44,149 nucleotides of DNA from Bacteroidota bacterium. Its GTDB lineage: Bacteria; Bacteroidota; Ignavibacteria; UBA10030; UBA8401. The stretch spans positions 1-44,149 of the forward strand of contig WBUG01000025.1 in the NCBI GenBank assembly GCA_008933835.1. The letters run 5' to 3'. The notes under the pieces are model-generated. The model had not been told where the DNA came from. It was given only the letters and a program-made list of their open reading frames with translations, and ran no database searches. Shown here piece by piece: positions 8,496 to 16,998 of the stretch; position 1 is the stretch's first letter; the number at the start of each line of letters is the position of its first letter. Position numbers and translations under genes: made by a program.

Positions 8496-11400
8496 ATGTC
8501 GATCCAGATCATCATAACGATCCTTCTCGCTGCGGGCAGTCTGGCGTACTTCATCCCGACGCCGCAGGAGCTCCGTGAGGCCTTCACGGCGGGGCAGAAC
8601 TATTTCGCCGCGCGGAACTACCAGAAGGCCATCGCCCAGTACGACAAGGTGCTCGAGACCGAGAGCGACCTGCTCACGGCGGACAGCGTGCGCGTGACCC
8701 TGCTGAACGGCGACCTCACCGTGGGCGTCCGGTCGGCGGCGCTGTACCAGAAGGGGAACGCGTACCGCATCCTGGGAGGGCTCGACTCGTCCATCGCCAC
8801 CTTCCGCGCCGCGCTGGAACGCCCGGACTCCCCGCGCCTACTCGTCCTCTCCCGCTACCAGATCTACGACCTGTTCCTGCAGAAGAAGGAATATGACAGC
8901 GCCATCACCGAGGCGCGCCAGCTCATCCGGCTGCATCCCTTCGACGAGAAAGTGGAGCAGGCGCACTACGACATCGGATGGGCGTTCCGTTTCAAGGACC
9001 AGTACGACAGTTCCTCCGCCTCCTTCCGGTTCCTCGCCGAGCGGTATCCCGAAAGCCCCTTCCGCGTCCGGGCGCTCTACCAGATCGGACAGAACGCGCT
9101 CGACGCGCAGCGGTGGACCGACGCCATCGCGGCGTTCCGCCGGCTGGCCGCGGAGTACACGCCGGAGAAGTTCTCGAAGACCGATTTCGAGAGCATGGAG
9201 CTGCGCGCCAACCGCGAGCGGCAGATCTTCGAGGCCGCCTCCAACCGCGAATCGGACAACACCAACCTGGAGCTCGTGTCGAAGGGGGAGTTCAAGGTGG
9301 CCGAGGCGTTCGAACACCTCAACGAGGTCGATTCGGCGGTCGGCCGCTACCAGTACATCATCCGCACGTACACGCTGCTTCCCTCCCTGGTGGAGATCTC
9401 GTACATCCGGTGGGCGGAACTGCTGCAGCGGGTGCAGGGGACGGAGAACGCGGTGGCGGTGTACCGGCGCGCCATCGACGAACAGTTCCAGGACAAGGTG
9501 TTCCAGGCGCGGATGCAGTACAAGATCGCGCGCACGTACCAGGACCAGAAGGAGTTCCGGAAGGCGGCCGCGGAGTATGCGTTCTTCGTGAAAGCGTACG
9601 CCGAACATGCCGACGCCTCCAATTTCCCCCTCGAGAACGCGCGGTTCTTCTCCCTGCTCAACTCTTCCGCCGCGAAGGACCATCCCGCCGTCATCGCGGC
9701 GGCCGATTCCTTCCTCGCCTACCATGACGGCAGCGAGTTCGTACCCAAGGCGCTCGTGATGCGCGGGAACGCCCGCCTGGCGCAGCGCGAGTTCGACGCG
9801 GCGCGGGACGATTACCGGCAGGTGATGGACCGCTTCCCGATGAGCGAGGAATCGGACCATGCGCGGATGCAGACCGCCCGCACGTTCTACGACGAGAAGA
9901 ACTTCACCGAAGCGGTTCGCGCCTATCAGGACCTCGAGAGCTCTCTGACCGGGGAGACCGAACTGAGCGAGGTCCGGTACTTCCTCGGCATGTCCCAGTT
10001 CAACGCCGGCGCCCTGGACGAGGCTGCCGCATCGCTCCGCCAGGTCGCCCCGTCGTCTCCCTTCTATCCGTACGCGTTCGGCCGCACCGTCAAGATCCTG
10101 TCGTCGCAGGGGAAGACCGACGAGGCGTCGACGTACATCTCCGGCATCCTCGCGGCGCTTCCCGATTCGTCGGAGCACCGCGCCTACGCGCACCTCGCCT
10201 ACGGCGAGCTCCTCACCGCGCAGGGGAAGTTCCCGGAGGCCATCCGCGAGATGACCGTGGTGCTGAACGACGAATCGGTGGTCCCGAACGCCCGGCTGCA
10301 GGCGCGCTTCTCCCGCGGTTCCCTCTACCAGCAGACGAAACGGTACAAGGAGGCCATCGTCGACCTGGAACTGCTCCTCTCGCAGGAGGCGTTCCGGACC
10401 ACCTTCGCAACGTCCGTGCCGATGGCGAACGAACGGCTCGCGATGGCGTACCTCGGGGTCGGAAAACGCCGCGAAGCGGTGGAACGGCTCGTCACGCTCA
10501 AGGACCAGGCACCGACGAAGGCCGAACGGGTGCGCTACCTCTCCGCCATCACCGAACTGTACGTGCAGCTGAACGATTTCGCGAACGTGGTGCAGTACGG
10601 CACGCAGGTGGTGCGGGCCGACAGCGCGGACGAGCTCTCCCGCGCGAAGGCCTACGCCGCCCTCGCGAACGCGTACGGGAACCTGAACCGGATCGACGAC
10701 GTCGTGACGACGCTGATGGAGGCGGCCGACACGATGCCGAAGCATCCGTACATCCGCGACGTGTACTGGGAGACGTCGACGCTGATGTTCGACGGCGGTG
10801 CGTTCGCCCCGGCCGAGAAGCTCTTCCAGAAGTTCATCACCCGGTATCCGGACGATGCGAGAACGGAGAAGGCGCTTGCCAACCGGGGCACGGCCCTCTT
10901 CGGCATCGGAAAGGTGGACGAGGCGGTCGCGGTCAAGCGGCAGTATCTGCAGAAATACCCGACGAACACGGACGTGCCGAAGATGCAGTACGAGATCGCC
11001 GAGATCTTCTACAATGCGGAACGGTTCGACATGGCCATCCAGGAGTACGAGAGGACGGCCAAACTCTACCCATCCTCGGAGTACGCCACCACCGCTCTCT
11101 ACAACACCGGCTGGTGCCACTACCGTCTCGGCGACACGGTGCGGATGGTGCAGTCGTTCGAACGGTTCGCAAAGTCCTATCCCGCGGCGCCCCAGGCTCC
11201 GGACGCGTACTTCAGCATCGGCGACTTCTACTACAATGCGAAAGAGTACGAGAAGGCGAAGGGGGCGTACCAGTACATCCTGGACAAGTACCCGGCCTAC
11301 CCGCGGTATGAGGAGGCGAAAGCGCTCGTCCGGGAACTGAACCAGATCAACTCCTATACGGAATACGCCAAGGCGATGAACTACTTCGACACGCAGGACT

Positions 11401-11636
11401 TCGCCCGCGCCATCCCGATGCTGCAGGAAGTGCTGAAGAAGTACCCTGACGCCGACATCCGCTTCGCCTGCGAGGCGAACATCGCTTCGGCCTACTCCGA
11501 ACTCGGCGACCGGAAGAAAGCGAAGGAACTCTTCGCCGCCATCATCGAGAAGTATGCCTCGGTCCCCGAAGCGCAGATGGTGGTCTTCTTCGCCGAACAG
11601 CATAAACGCTGGCTCGAATCGGACAAGCACCAATGA
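8496..11636 (+). CDS. Large tetratricopeptide-repeat (TPR) protein
   Basis: 1046 residues. An N-terminal hydrophobic segment (residues ~3-20) acts as a signal or anchor. The rest is a nearly continuous series of TPR helix pairs, recognisable by repeated A-x-Y-x-x-A and YP-type turn patterns (GQNYFAARNYQKAIAQYDKV, FSIGDFYYNAKEYEKAKGAY, YDSSSASFRFLAERYPESPF). The spacing and the frequent YP-x-x-x-x-A boundaries resemble BamD/YbgF-like envelope TPR scaffolds. It probably binds partners in the periplasm. Its stop overlaps the next start by four bases, linking it to the TonB-like DUF4159 gene. Conservation of that pairing would mark a functional complex. There is no enzymatic domain. Confidence 0.85.
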   Translation: MSIQIIITILLAAGSLAYFIPTPQELREAFTAGQNYFAARNYQKAIAQYDKVLETESDLLTADSVRVTLLNGDLTVGVRSAALYQKGNAYRILGGLDSSIATFRAALERPDSPRLLVLSRYQIYDLFLQKKEYDSAITEARQLIRLHPFDEKVEQAHYDIGWAFRFKDQYDSSSASFRFLAERYPESPFRVRALYQIGQNALDAQRWTDAIAAFRRLAAEYTPEKFSKTDFESMELRANRERQIFEAASNRESDNTNLELVSKGEFKVAEAFEHLNEVDSAVGRYQYIIRTYTLLPSLVEISYIRWAELLQRVQGTENAVAVYRRAIDEQFQDKVFQARMQYKIARTYQDQKEFRKAAAEYAFFVKAYAEHADASNFPLENARFFSLLNSSAAKDHPAVIAAADSFLAYHDGSEFVPKALVMRGNARLAQREFDAARDDYRQVMDRFPMSEESDHARMQTARTFYDEKNFTEAVRAYQDLESSLTGETELSEVRYFLGMSQFNAGALDEAAASLRQVAPSSPFYPYAFGRTVKILSSQGKTDEASTYISGILAALPDSSEHRAYAHLAYGELLTAQGKFPEAIREMTVVLNDESVVPNARLQARFSRGSLYQQTKRYKEAIVDLELLLSQEAFRTTFATSVPMANERLAMAYLGVGKRREAVERLVTLKDQAPTKAERVRYLSAITELYVQLNDFANVVQYGTQVVRADSADELSRAKAYAALANAYGNLNRIDDVVTTLMEAADTMPKHPYIRDVYWETSTLMFDGGAFAPAEKLFQKFITRYPDDARTEKALANRGTALFGIGKVDEAVAVKRQYLQKYPTNTDVPKMQYEIAEIFYNAERFDMAIQEYERTAKLYPSSEYATTALYNTGWCHYRLGDTVRMVQSFERFAKSYPAAPQAPDAYFSIGDFYYNAKEYEKAKGAYQYILDKYPAYPRYEEAKALVRELNQINSYTEYAKAMNYFDTQDFARAIPMLQEVLKKYPDADIRFACEANIASAYSELGDRKKAKELFAAIIEKYASVPEAQMVVFFAEQHKRWLESDKHQ

Positions 11637-13036
11637 CGCTCGCACAGAAACTGGCATCGTTCCGCAGGTTCGGCGTCATCGGTATCGCCGGTTCCGGGTT
11701 GTTCCATATCCTCATCGGCACCGCCGTGCTCCTCAATCGCGACCCCTCCACGGAGAAACTGGTCGAGGTGGAGATCCGCACGTACGACATTGTGAAGCCG
11801 CCGGTGAAGTTCGAAGCGCAGCCCCCGCGGTTCGTGAAGTCGTTCGACCTGGCGAAACAGGTGGACTACGTCCCGCAGACGAACGTCCGGCAGATCGTCT
11901 TCTCACGCGCCGACGCGCCGGTCGCTGCCGGCCCCGCCACGAACGCTCCGCCGACGCCGTCGTCCGGCGGTAAGGGGGGAGGCGAAGGTTCGGTCTTCTT
12001 CGGTGCGCTCACCGCATCGGCGGGGGCGTCGGACCTCGGCTGGGGCATCCCCGGCGGAGCGACGAGCTACGGACGCAGTTTCGGCGTCGGCGGAAGCGGC
12101 GGACTCGGCGCGGGTCCGGGCGACGGCAAGGATTGGGGACCGCAGTTCGCCAGCGACGTGGAGAACACGCGTGGCGGGGGCGGAGGGGGGCTGACCGCGA
12201 TGCGCGAGAACCTCCTGTCGTCCGAGAACTTCGAGGACCGGTTCGACGGGTTCATCGAAGTGAATCCCCGGAACAAGAAGGACATCCGCGGCTTCCTCAA
12301 CGTCTACCAGCTCGAGTACAAATCGTCCCGACTCGAAAAGTCGCCCGCCACCGGCTGGGACATCGTGGACAATCAGCCGTCGTGGAACTGCGTTCCGCTT
12401 GCGCTGCAGAGCCTCGCCCAGTACGCCAACGACAGCACGAAGCTCCGCGTCAGCATCCGCGGCACCATCCGCATCGATTCGAAGGAGCTCACCACCATCC
12501 CGTTCCTCTTCATGATGGGGTTCCAGGCCTCCGTGAAATACACGAAAGAGGAGGCGCGGAACCTCGGTAACTATCTGCGCAACGGCGGCTTCATCTTCAT
12601 CGACGACGGCAACGCGTACCAGCCCGGGGCCTTCAACATCACCGTGCGGCAGATGCTGAAAGATGCCCTCGGATACGAGGCCATCTTCGAACGCGTTCCG
12701 AACACCCATCCGATGTACAGCGCCTGGGAGACCTTCAACGGCCCGCCGAGCGGCGACGACTTCGTGCGGTACGACCGGCGCGTCCGGGAGATCAAGGAGA
12801 TCTATCCGTACGTGGAGGCCATCTTCATCAACGGCCGCATGGTGGCGCTCATCTCCAACAAAGGATACTCCTTCGCGTGGGGCTCGTGGAAGTACCTGCC
12901 GAGCGCTGCGGGAGGACCGTACGACAACACCCGGCAGCTGCAGTTCGGACTGAACGTGGTGGTGTACGCGCTGACGCAGCGCGGCGGCATCGTGGACCAG
13001 AACCGTACCCGCATCGCCGCCGAACAGAAACGATGA
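11633..13036 (+). CDS. TonB-like membrane-anchored protein with DUF4159 domain
   Basis: 467 residues. A single membrane segment (~residues 14-34) is followed by KLVEVEIRTYDIVKPP and a proline-containing stretch, the usual start of TonB-type proteins. Then comes a Gly/Ser-rich linker (~100-190) with a GGGGGG run. Residues ~250-450 are a DUF4159 domain: FLFMMGFQA, NGGFIFIDD, RVPNTHPMYSAW, NGRMVALISNKGYSFAWGSW, NVVVYAL. The gene starts in an ATGA overlap with the TPR gene. DUF4159 proteins are often encoded near TonB/ExbB/ExbD and TPR genes, but no ExbB/ExbD is in this window. The TonB resemblance is limited to topology and the short N-terminal motif. Confidence 0.75.
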   Translation: MTLAQKLASFRRFGVIGIAGSGLFHILIGTAVLLNRDPSTEKLVEVEIRTYDIVKPPVKFEAQPPRFVKSFDLAKQVDYVPQTNVRQIVFSRADAPVAAGPATNAPPTPSSGGKGGGEGSVFFGALTASAGASDLGWGIPGGATSYGRSFGVGGSGGLGAGPGDGKDWGPQFASDVENTRGGGGGGLTAMRENLLSSENFEDRFDGFIEVNPRNKKDIRGFLNVYQLEYKSSRLEKSPATGWDIVDNQPSWNCVPLALQSLAQYANDSTKLRVSIRGTIRIDSKELTTIPFLFMMGFQASVKYTKEEARNLGNYLRNGGFIFIDDGNAYQPGAFNITVRQMLKDALGYEAIFERVPNTHPMYSAWETFNGPPSGDDFVRYDRRVREIKEIYPYVEAIFINGRMVALISNKGYSFAWGSWKYLPSAAGGPYDNTRQLQFGLNVVVYALTQRGGIVDQNRTRIAAEQKR

Positions 13037-13051
13037 CATGACGGGAGGGAT

Positions 13052-15718
13052 ATGACCAGGACCATCGCTGCAGCGTTCTTCATCGCCGTCCTGAGCGGCG
13101 CCGCCGTCGCGCAGAGCGAGCGGACGCTCCACCGGGAAGATCGGGAGCAGTATGACCGGTACTTCGAACAGGCGGGGGCGGAGTTCAGCGTTCCGGCGGA
13201 CCTGCTTCGCGGTCTCTCGTTCGCCGAGACACGATGGACGCACATGGTGTGGGCGCCGGGCGATTCGGTCTCGATGTGTTCCGGCATGCCCCGCGTCCAC
13301 GGCGTGATGGGGTTGTGGGACAACGGTTATTTCGGATTCTCGCTCCGCGACGCGGCCCGGCTCATCGGCCGGACGCCGCAGGAACTCAAGGATTCGCCCC
13401 TTCAGAACATCCGCGGAGCGGCGGCGCTCCTCCGGCAATACCGTGACGAACGGCCCGTACCGGACGGCGTATCGGCGGAATCCATCGAATCGTGGCAGTA
13501 CGCGCTGGCGGCGTTCAGCGGATTCCCGCAGAACGACATCGCTCAGCGGCGCGGTGCGGAAGTGTTCTCGGTGCTCGCATCCGGATACCAGCGGGACCGT
13601 ATCACCATCCGGAAACGGACGGTGGACCTCGATCTCGTCGCACGGCTCATCGACGAAGAGGCCGCACGCAGACAGGAACGCGCGCCGGCTCCGGACCCGG
13701 AACGGACGAACGCTCAGCCCGATTATCCGCCGGCGAAATGGGACCCCGCGTACTCCGGGAACTTCGGCACGCAGCTCATCCAGCGGAAGTTCGTCGTCAT
13801 CCACGACGTGGAAGGCTCCTACCTCGGCTGCATCTCCTGGTTCAAGAATCCCAGCGCGCAGGTCAGCGCTCACTACGTCCTGAACTCCAATCCGTACGGC
13901 GTCAACTTCACGACGAAGGCCCCCAACGGTTCGCCCGACGCTCCGGTCGGCGAAGTGACGCAGATGGTGGAGGAGAAGTACCGCGCCTGGCATGTGGGAT
14001 GCTGGAACTCGTACATGGTCGGCATCGAACACGAGGGTTATTATAACGTGACCGGATGGTACACTCCCGAATGCTTCGACGCCTCCGCCAAACTCGTGCG
14101 GAGCATCTGCGACCGGAACGGCATCCCGAAGGACCGGAACCATGTCATCGCCCATCAGGAATGGCAGAACGCAACGTGGAAGAGCTGGGTGAACTCGACG
14201 GGACAGGGATTCGACCCCACCTGCAACACCCACATCGATCCCGGTTCCAACTGGAACTGGACCTCGTTCATGGCGCTGGTGACGAAATCGGACACGGTGC
14301 GGCCGGTGATCACCGCCGCGCTCCCCCGTTCGGACAGGAACGCCTTTCCTGTGTACAAGGACATCGTCGTCACCTTCAATACCCCGATGGACGTCACGTC
14401 GGCGAACGCCGCCTTCTCCGTCATCCCGTCCGTGACCGGCACCAAGACCTGGAACGACGACAACACCGTGCTCACGTTCAATCCCTCGTCGAACCTCGCC
14501 TGGGCGACCTCCTACACCGTGAACGTGGACACCTCCGCGAAGAACATCGCCAAGTCCCGGAACCTCGGCACGACACCGTATACGGTCTCTTTCACCACCG
14601 TGCCGCTCGATACCGCCGGTCCGGCGGTCCTTTCGACCTATCCCTCCGCCGGACAGTCCGGTATCTTCACCGCGGCCGACGTCGCCATCATGCTCGATGA
14701 AGCGGTGCAGACATCGTCGCTCTCCGCCACGGTGAAGGTGTACGACCCGCTCGGCGCCAGCGTCGGTATGGCCAACGCGCGGAACGACGTCGTCAACGAC
14801 CGCTCCGTGGTCTCGTTCGCCCCGGCGAACATGAAACCCAACTCGACCTACACGGTGAAACTGCTCCCCGGCGTGAAGGACATGTACGGCAACGCCTCCG
14901 CTGCCGAGACGGTCGTGCCCTTCACCACCGGACCGGAGGTCGTTACCGCCGGCTCACTGCTCGACAATCTCGACGCGAACACGAAGGGGTGGACGCAGCC
15001 GGCGCAGACCCCGGCGAGCCGATCCATCGATACGAACCTGACGATGTTCCTCTTCACCACGGAGAAGGTCCGCAGCGGCAGCTCCGCGCGGTTGTCGTAC
15101 GCGTTCACGGCCGACAGCGGCGGCATCGCCGCCGTCTCCGCCTCCGGTTTCCCGCCGCTCGATCTGTATTCGTCGGTCGGCATCTGGGTGTCGGGCGACG
15201 CCGGCGGGAACACGCTCCAGTTCATCTTCGCGCCCGGCGAGCAGGTCATCGATGCCGGTCCCGTCAATTGGCGCGGCTGGAAATTCCACATCGTCCCTCT
15301 GGCCGGCATCACCGGGACGTTCAAGAAACCGGCCGCCATACGGCTCCTGCAGCAGCCCGGCGGACGCAATGAGGGGACCGTGTACTTCGATGAGATGCAG
15401 TTGAACGCCTCCATCACGTCGGCGCCGGAAGGGCCGGACGGACCTCCCATGTCGTTCGCGCTGGGGCAGAATTTCCCGAATCCATTCAATCCCGCCACCA
15501 CCATCCGTTTCTCCGTCGGAGGGAACGAGACCGTTCCCGTGTCGCTGACCGTCTATGACGCCATCGGCCGTGATGTGGCGGCCCTTCTCCGTTCTCCGCT
15601 CACGCCGGGGGACTATACGGTCCGCTTTGATGCCGCGCACTTGCCTACCGGCGTTTATTATTATAGATTGACATCAGGTGCACGGTCGGCGGTCGGGAGA
15701 ATGATGCTCATCAAATGA
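13052..15718 (+). CDS. T9SS-sorted N-acetylmuramoyl-L-alanine amidase (Amidase_2) with lysozyme-like N-terminus
   Basis: 888 residues, GGGAGG Shine-Dalgarno, signal peptide cut after AVA (about 20). Residues ~27-150 resemble a transglycosylase SLT-like fold (FSVPADLLRGLSFAETRW). Residues ~243-410 are the amidase, which cleaves the sugar-peptide bond of peptidoglycan: zinc ligands His251 (VVIHDVEG), His368 (IAHQEW) and Asp396 (HIDPGSNWNW), and catalytic-type Glu326 (VGIEHEGY), as in AmpD. Two Big_5-like Ig domains (~417-517, ~520-627), a jelly-roll-like binding region (~633-789) and the T9SS sorting domain (~799-888, QNFPNPFNP, MMLIK) follow. It is therefore predicted to be exported across the outer membrane, where it can meet foreign rather than its own wall. 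Confidence 0.85.
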   Translation: MTRTIAAAFFIAVLSGAAVAQSERTLHREDREQYDRYFEQAGAEFSVPADLLRGLSFAETRWTHMVWAPGDSVSMCSGMPRVHGVMGLWDNGYFGFSLRDAARLIGRTPQELKDSPLQNIRGAAALLRQYRDERPVPDGVSAESIESWQYALAAFSGFPQNDIAQRRGAEVFSVLASGYQRDRITIRKRTVDLDLVARLIDEEAARRQERAPAPDPERTNAQPDYPPAKWDPAYSGNFGTQLIQRKFVVIHDVEGSYLGCISWFKNPSAQVSAHYVLNSNPYGVNFTTKAPNGSPDAPVGEVTQMVEEKYRAWHVGCWNSYMVGIEHEGYYNVTGWYTPECFDASAKLVRSICDRNGIPKDRNHVIAHQEWQNATWKSWVNSTGQGFDPTCNTHIDPGSNWNWTSFMALVTKSDTVRPVITAALPRSDRNAFPVYKDIVVTFNTPMDVTSANAAFSVIPSVTGTKTWNDDNTVLTFNPSSNLAWATSYTVNVDTSAKNIAKSRNLGTTPYTVSFTTVPLDTAGPAVLSTYPSAGQSGIFTAADVAIMLDEAVQTSSLSATVKVYDPLGASVGMANARNDVVNDRSVVSFAPANMKPNSTYTVKLLPGVKDMYGNASAAETVVPFTTGPEVVTAGSLLDNLDANTKGWTQPAQTPASRSIDTNLTMFLFTTEKVRSGSSARLSYAFTADSGGIAAVSASGFPPLDLYSSVGIWVSGDAGGNTLQFIFAPGEQVIDAGPVNWRGWKFHIVPLAGITGTFKKPAAIRLLQQPGGRNEGTVYFDEMQLNASITSAPEGPDGPPMSFALGQNFPNPFNPATTIRFSVGGNETVPVSLTVYDAIGRDVAALLRSPLTPGDYTVRFDAAHLPTGVYYYRLTSGARSAVGRMMLIK

Positions 15719-16104
15719 CCGGAACAGGGAGGGGTATGGCGGCGGAACGGAATGCTCTCATCACCTACGGACTCCTTGTCATCACCGGAGCCGCCGTCGA
15801 GTTCTCCGTCGCGCTCTTCACCGGTGCGAGGGAAGCATGGGACGCCGGTCTGTTCTGGAACGCCGGCCTTCCCGCTCTCATCCTGGCGACTTTCCTGGCC
15901 GGACTGTTCGGCCGCGGAGACCGGATGCTCCACGGTCTCTGTGCCAGCGCCGGACTCTTCATCGCGATGACTCTCCGCACCGGCGAGGTCGGCAGCATGG
16001 TCGGGCTCGGACTTCTTCTTGTCGTTCTCCTCGGTTCCATTCTCGGACTCGGCTCGTACGCCGGAGCGGCGGTCCAACGAATCTTCATCAAGCGCAAGGT
16101 GTGA
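15715..16104 (+). CDS. Small integral membrane protein, function unknown
   Basis: 129 residues with four predicted membrane helices (about 15-33, 45-63, 75-90 and 95-118) and a basic C-terminus (IFIKRKV). The ATG at 15715 overlaps the amidase stop by four bases. An ATG at 15736 has a better Shine-Dalgarno (GGAGG, but only three bases upstream) and is an alternative start that would remove seven residues. No family recognised. Location in the inner membrane between two exported amidases could hint at a role in their export or in protection of the cell, but nothing in the sequence shows it. Confidence 0.65.
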   Translation: MTGTGRGMAAERNALITYGLLVITGAAVEFSVALFTGAREAWDAGLFWNAGLPALILATFLAGLFGRGDRMLHGLCASAGLFIAMTLRTGEVGSMVGLGLLLVVLLGSILGLGSYAGAAVQRIFIKRKV

Positions 16105-16106
16105 CC

Positions 16107-16997
16107 ATGAAACGTTCACTCATCCTCGGACTGGCGCTGGTCTCGCTCGCGTCCGCGCAGCTCCGCACCGTCTCCATCGAGCGATTGCCCGTCCCTCCGG
16201 GAGAACGGTGGAGCCATCCGCAATTCTCCCCTGGCGGCTCGGAGATATTCCTGACCAACGCCGACTACAACGGCATTTGGATCTATTCGGCCGATGCCCG
16301 TGTGCTGCGCGAAGTGACGCGTGAACCCCGCTCCGGCTTCGGATTCGCCGTCTCGCCGGACGGACGGCGCGTGGCGTACCGCGCCACGGTGACCGATGAC
16401 GGACTCCGGACCCGGGTGCAGGAGAGCGTCGAACTCGACCTGACCACCGGCGTCCGTTCCGTGCTCGAACGCTCTTCCGATGTACCGGTGCCGGTGTATG
16501 CCGGAGCACAGGCGGTGACGCACCGGACGATGTCGAGGAACGCTTCGGCGAACCGACCGGTGCTGCTCGGCATCGACGAGACGAAGATCGCCGTGGCGGT
16601 CAACGGCCAGCGGAGGACCTTGGACCCGCTTGCGGGCCGGTACATCTGGCCGTCGCTCTCGCCGGACGGTAAGAGCATCGCCGCGGTCGAGATGGACCGC
16701 GGAGCGTTCGTCTGTGCGGTGGACGGGAGCGGATTGGTCCGTCTCGGGAAGTGCAACGCTCCGGTCTGGTCCGCCGACGGCCACTGGCTCATCGGGATGG
16801 ACGACCGGGATGACGGACACTGGATCCTCTCCTCGGACATCATCGCCGTCAACCCCGCGGACGGACGCCGCGTGAACCTCACGGAGACGTTCGACGGCGT
16901 CGCGATGAACCCGTCCCATTCCCCCGCGGACCGGACGGTCCTGTTCAACACACCGGACGGAGGCATCTACCGCCTCACGTACGAGGAGGTGCGGTGA
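16107..16997 (+). CDS. Secreted beta-propeller (PD40/TolB-like) protein
   Basis: 296 residues from the ATG at 16107, which begins a clean signal peptide (ALVSLASA, cut near residue 17); the frame stays open far upstream but has no signal there. The repeated blades HPQFSPGGSEIFLTN, FAVSPDGRRVAYRA, WPSLSPDGKSIAAVEM and PVWSADGHWLIGM carry the SPDG-type PD40 motif of TolB-like propellers. Four to five blades are visible, fewer than the six or seven usual for a closed propeller, so some are degenerate. No enzyme domain. It lies two bases after the previous stop and is followed one base later by an amidase gene, suggesting the same operon. Probable periplasmic or surface interaction module. Confidence 0.75.
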   Translation: MKRSLILGLALVSLASAQLRTVSIERLPVPPGERWSHPQFSPGGSEIFLTNADYNGIWIYSADARVLREVTREPRSGFGFAVSPDGRRVAYRATVTDDGLRTRVQESVELDLTTGVRSVLERSSDVPVPVYAGAQAVTHRTMSRNASANRPVLLGIDETKIAVAVNGQRRTLDPLAGRYIWPSLSPDGKSIAAVEMDRGAFVCAVDGSGLVRLGKCNAPVWSADGHWLIGMDDRDDGHWILSSDIIAVNPADGRRVNLTETFDGVAMNPSHSPADRTVLFNTPDGGIYRLTYEEVR

Positions 16998-16998
16998 T

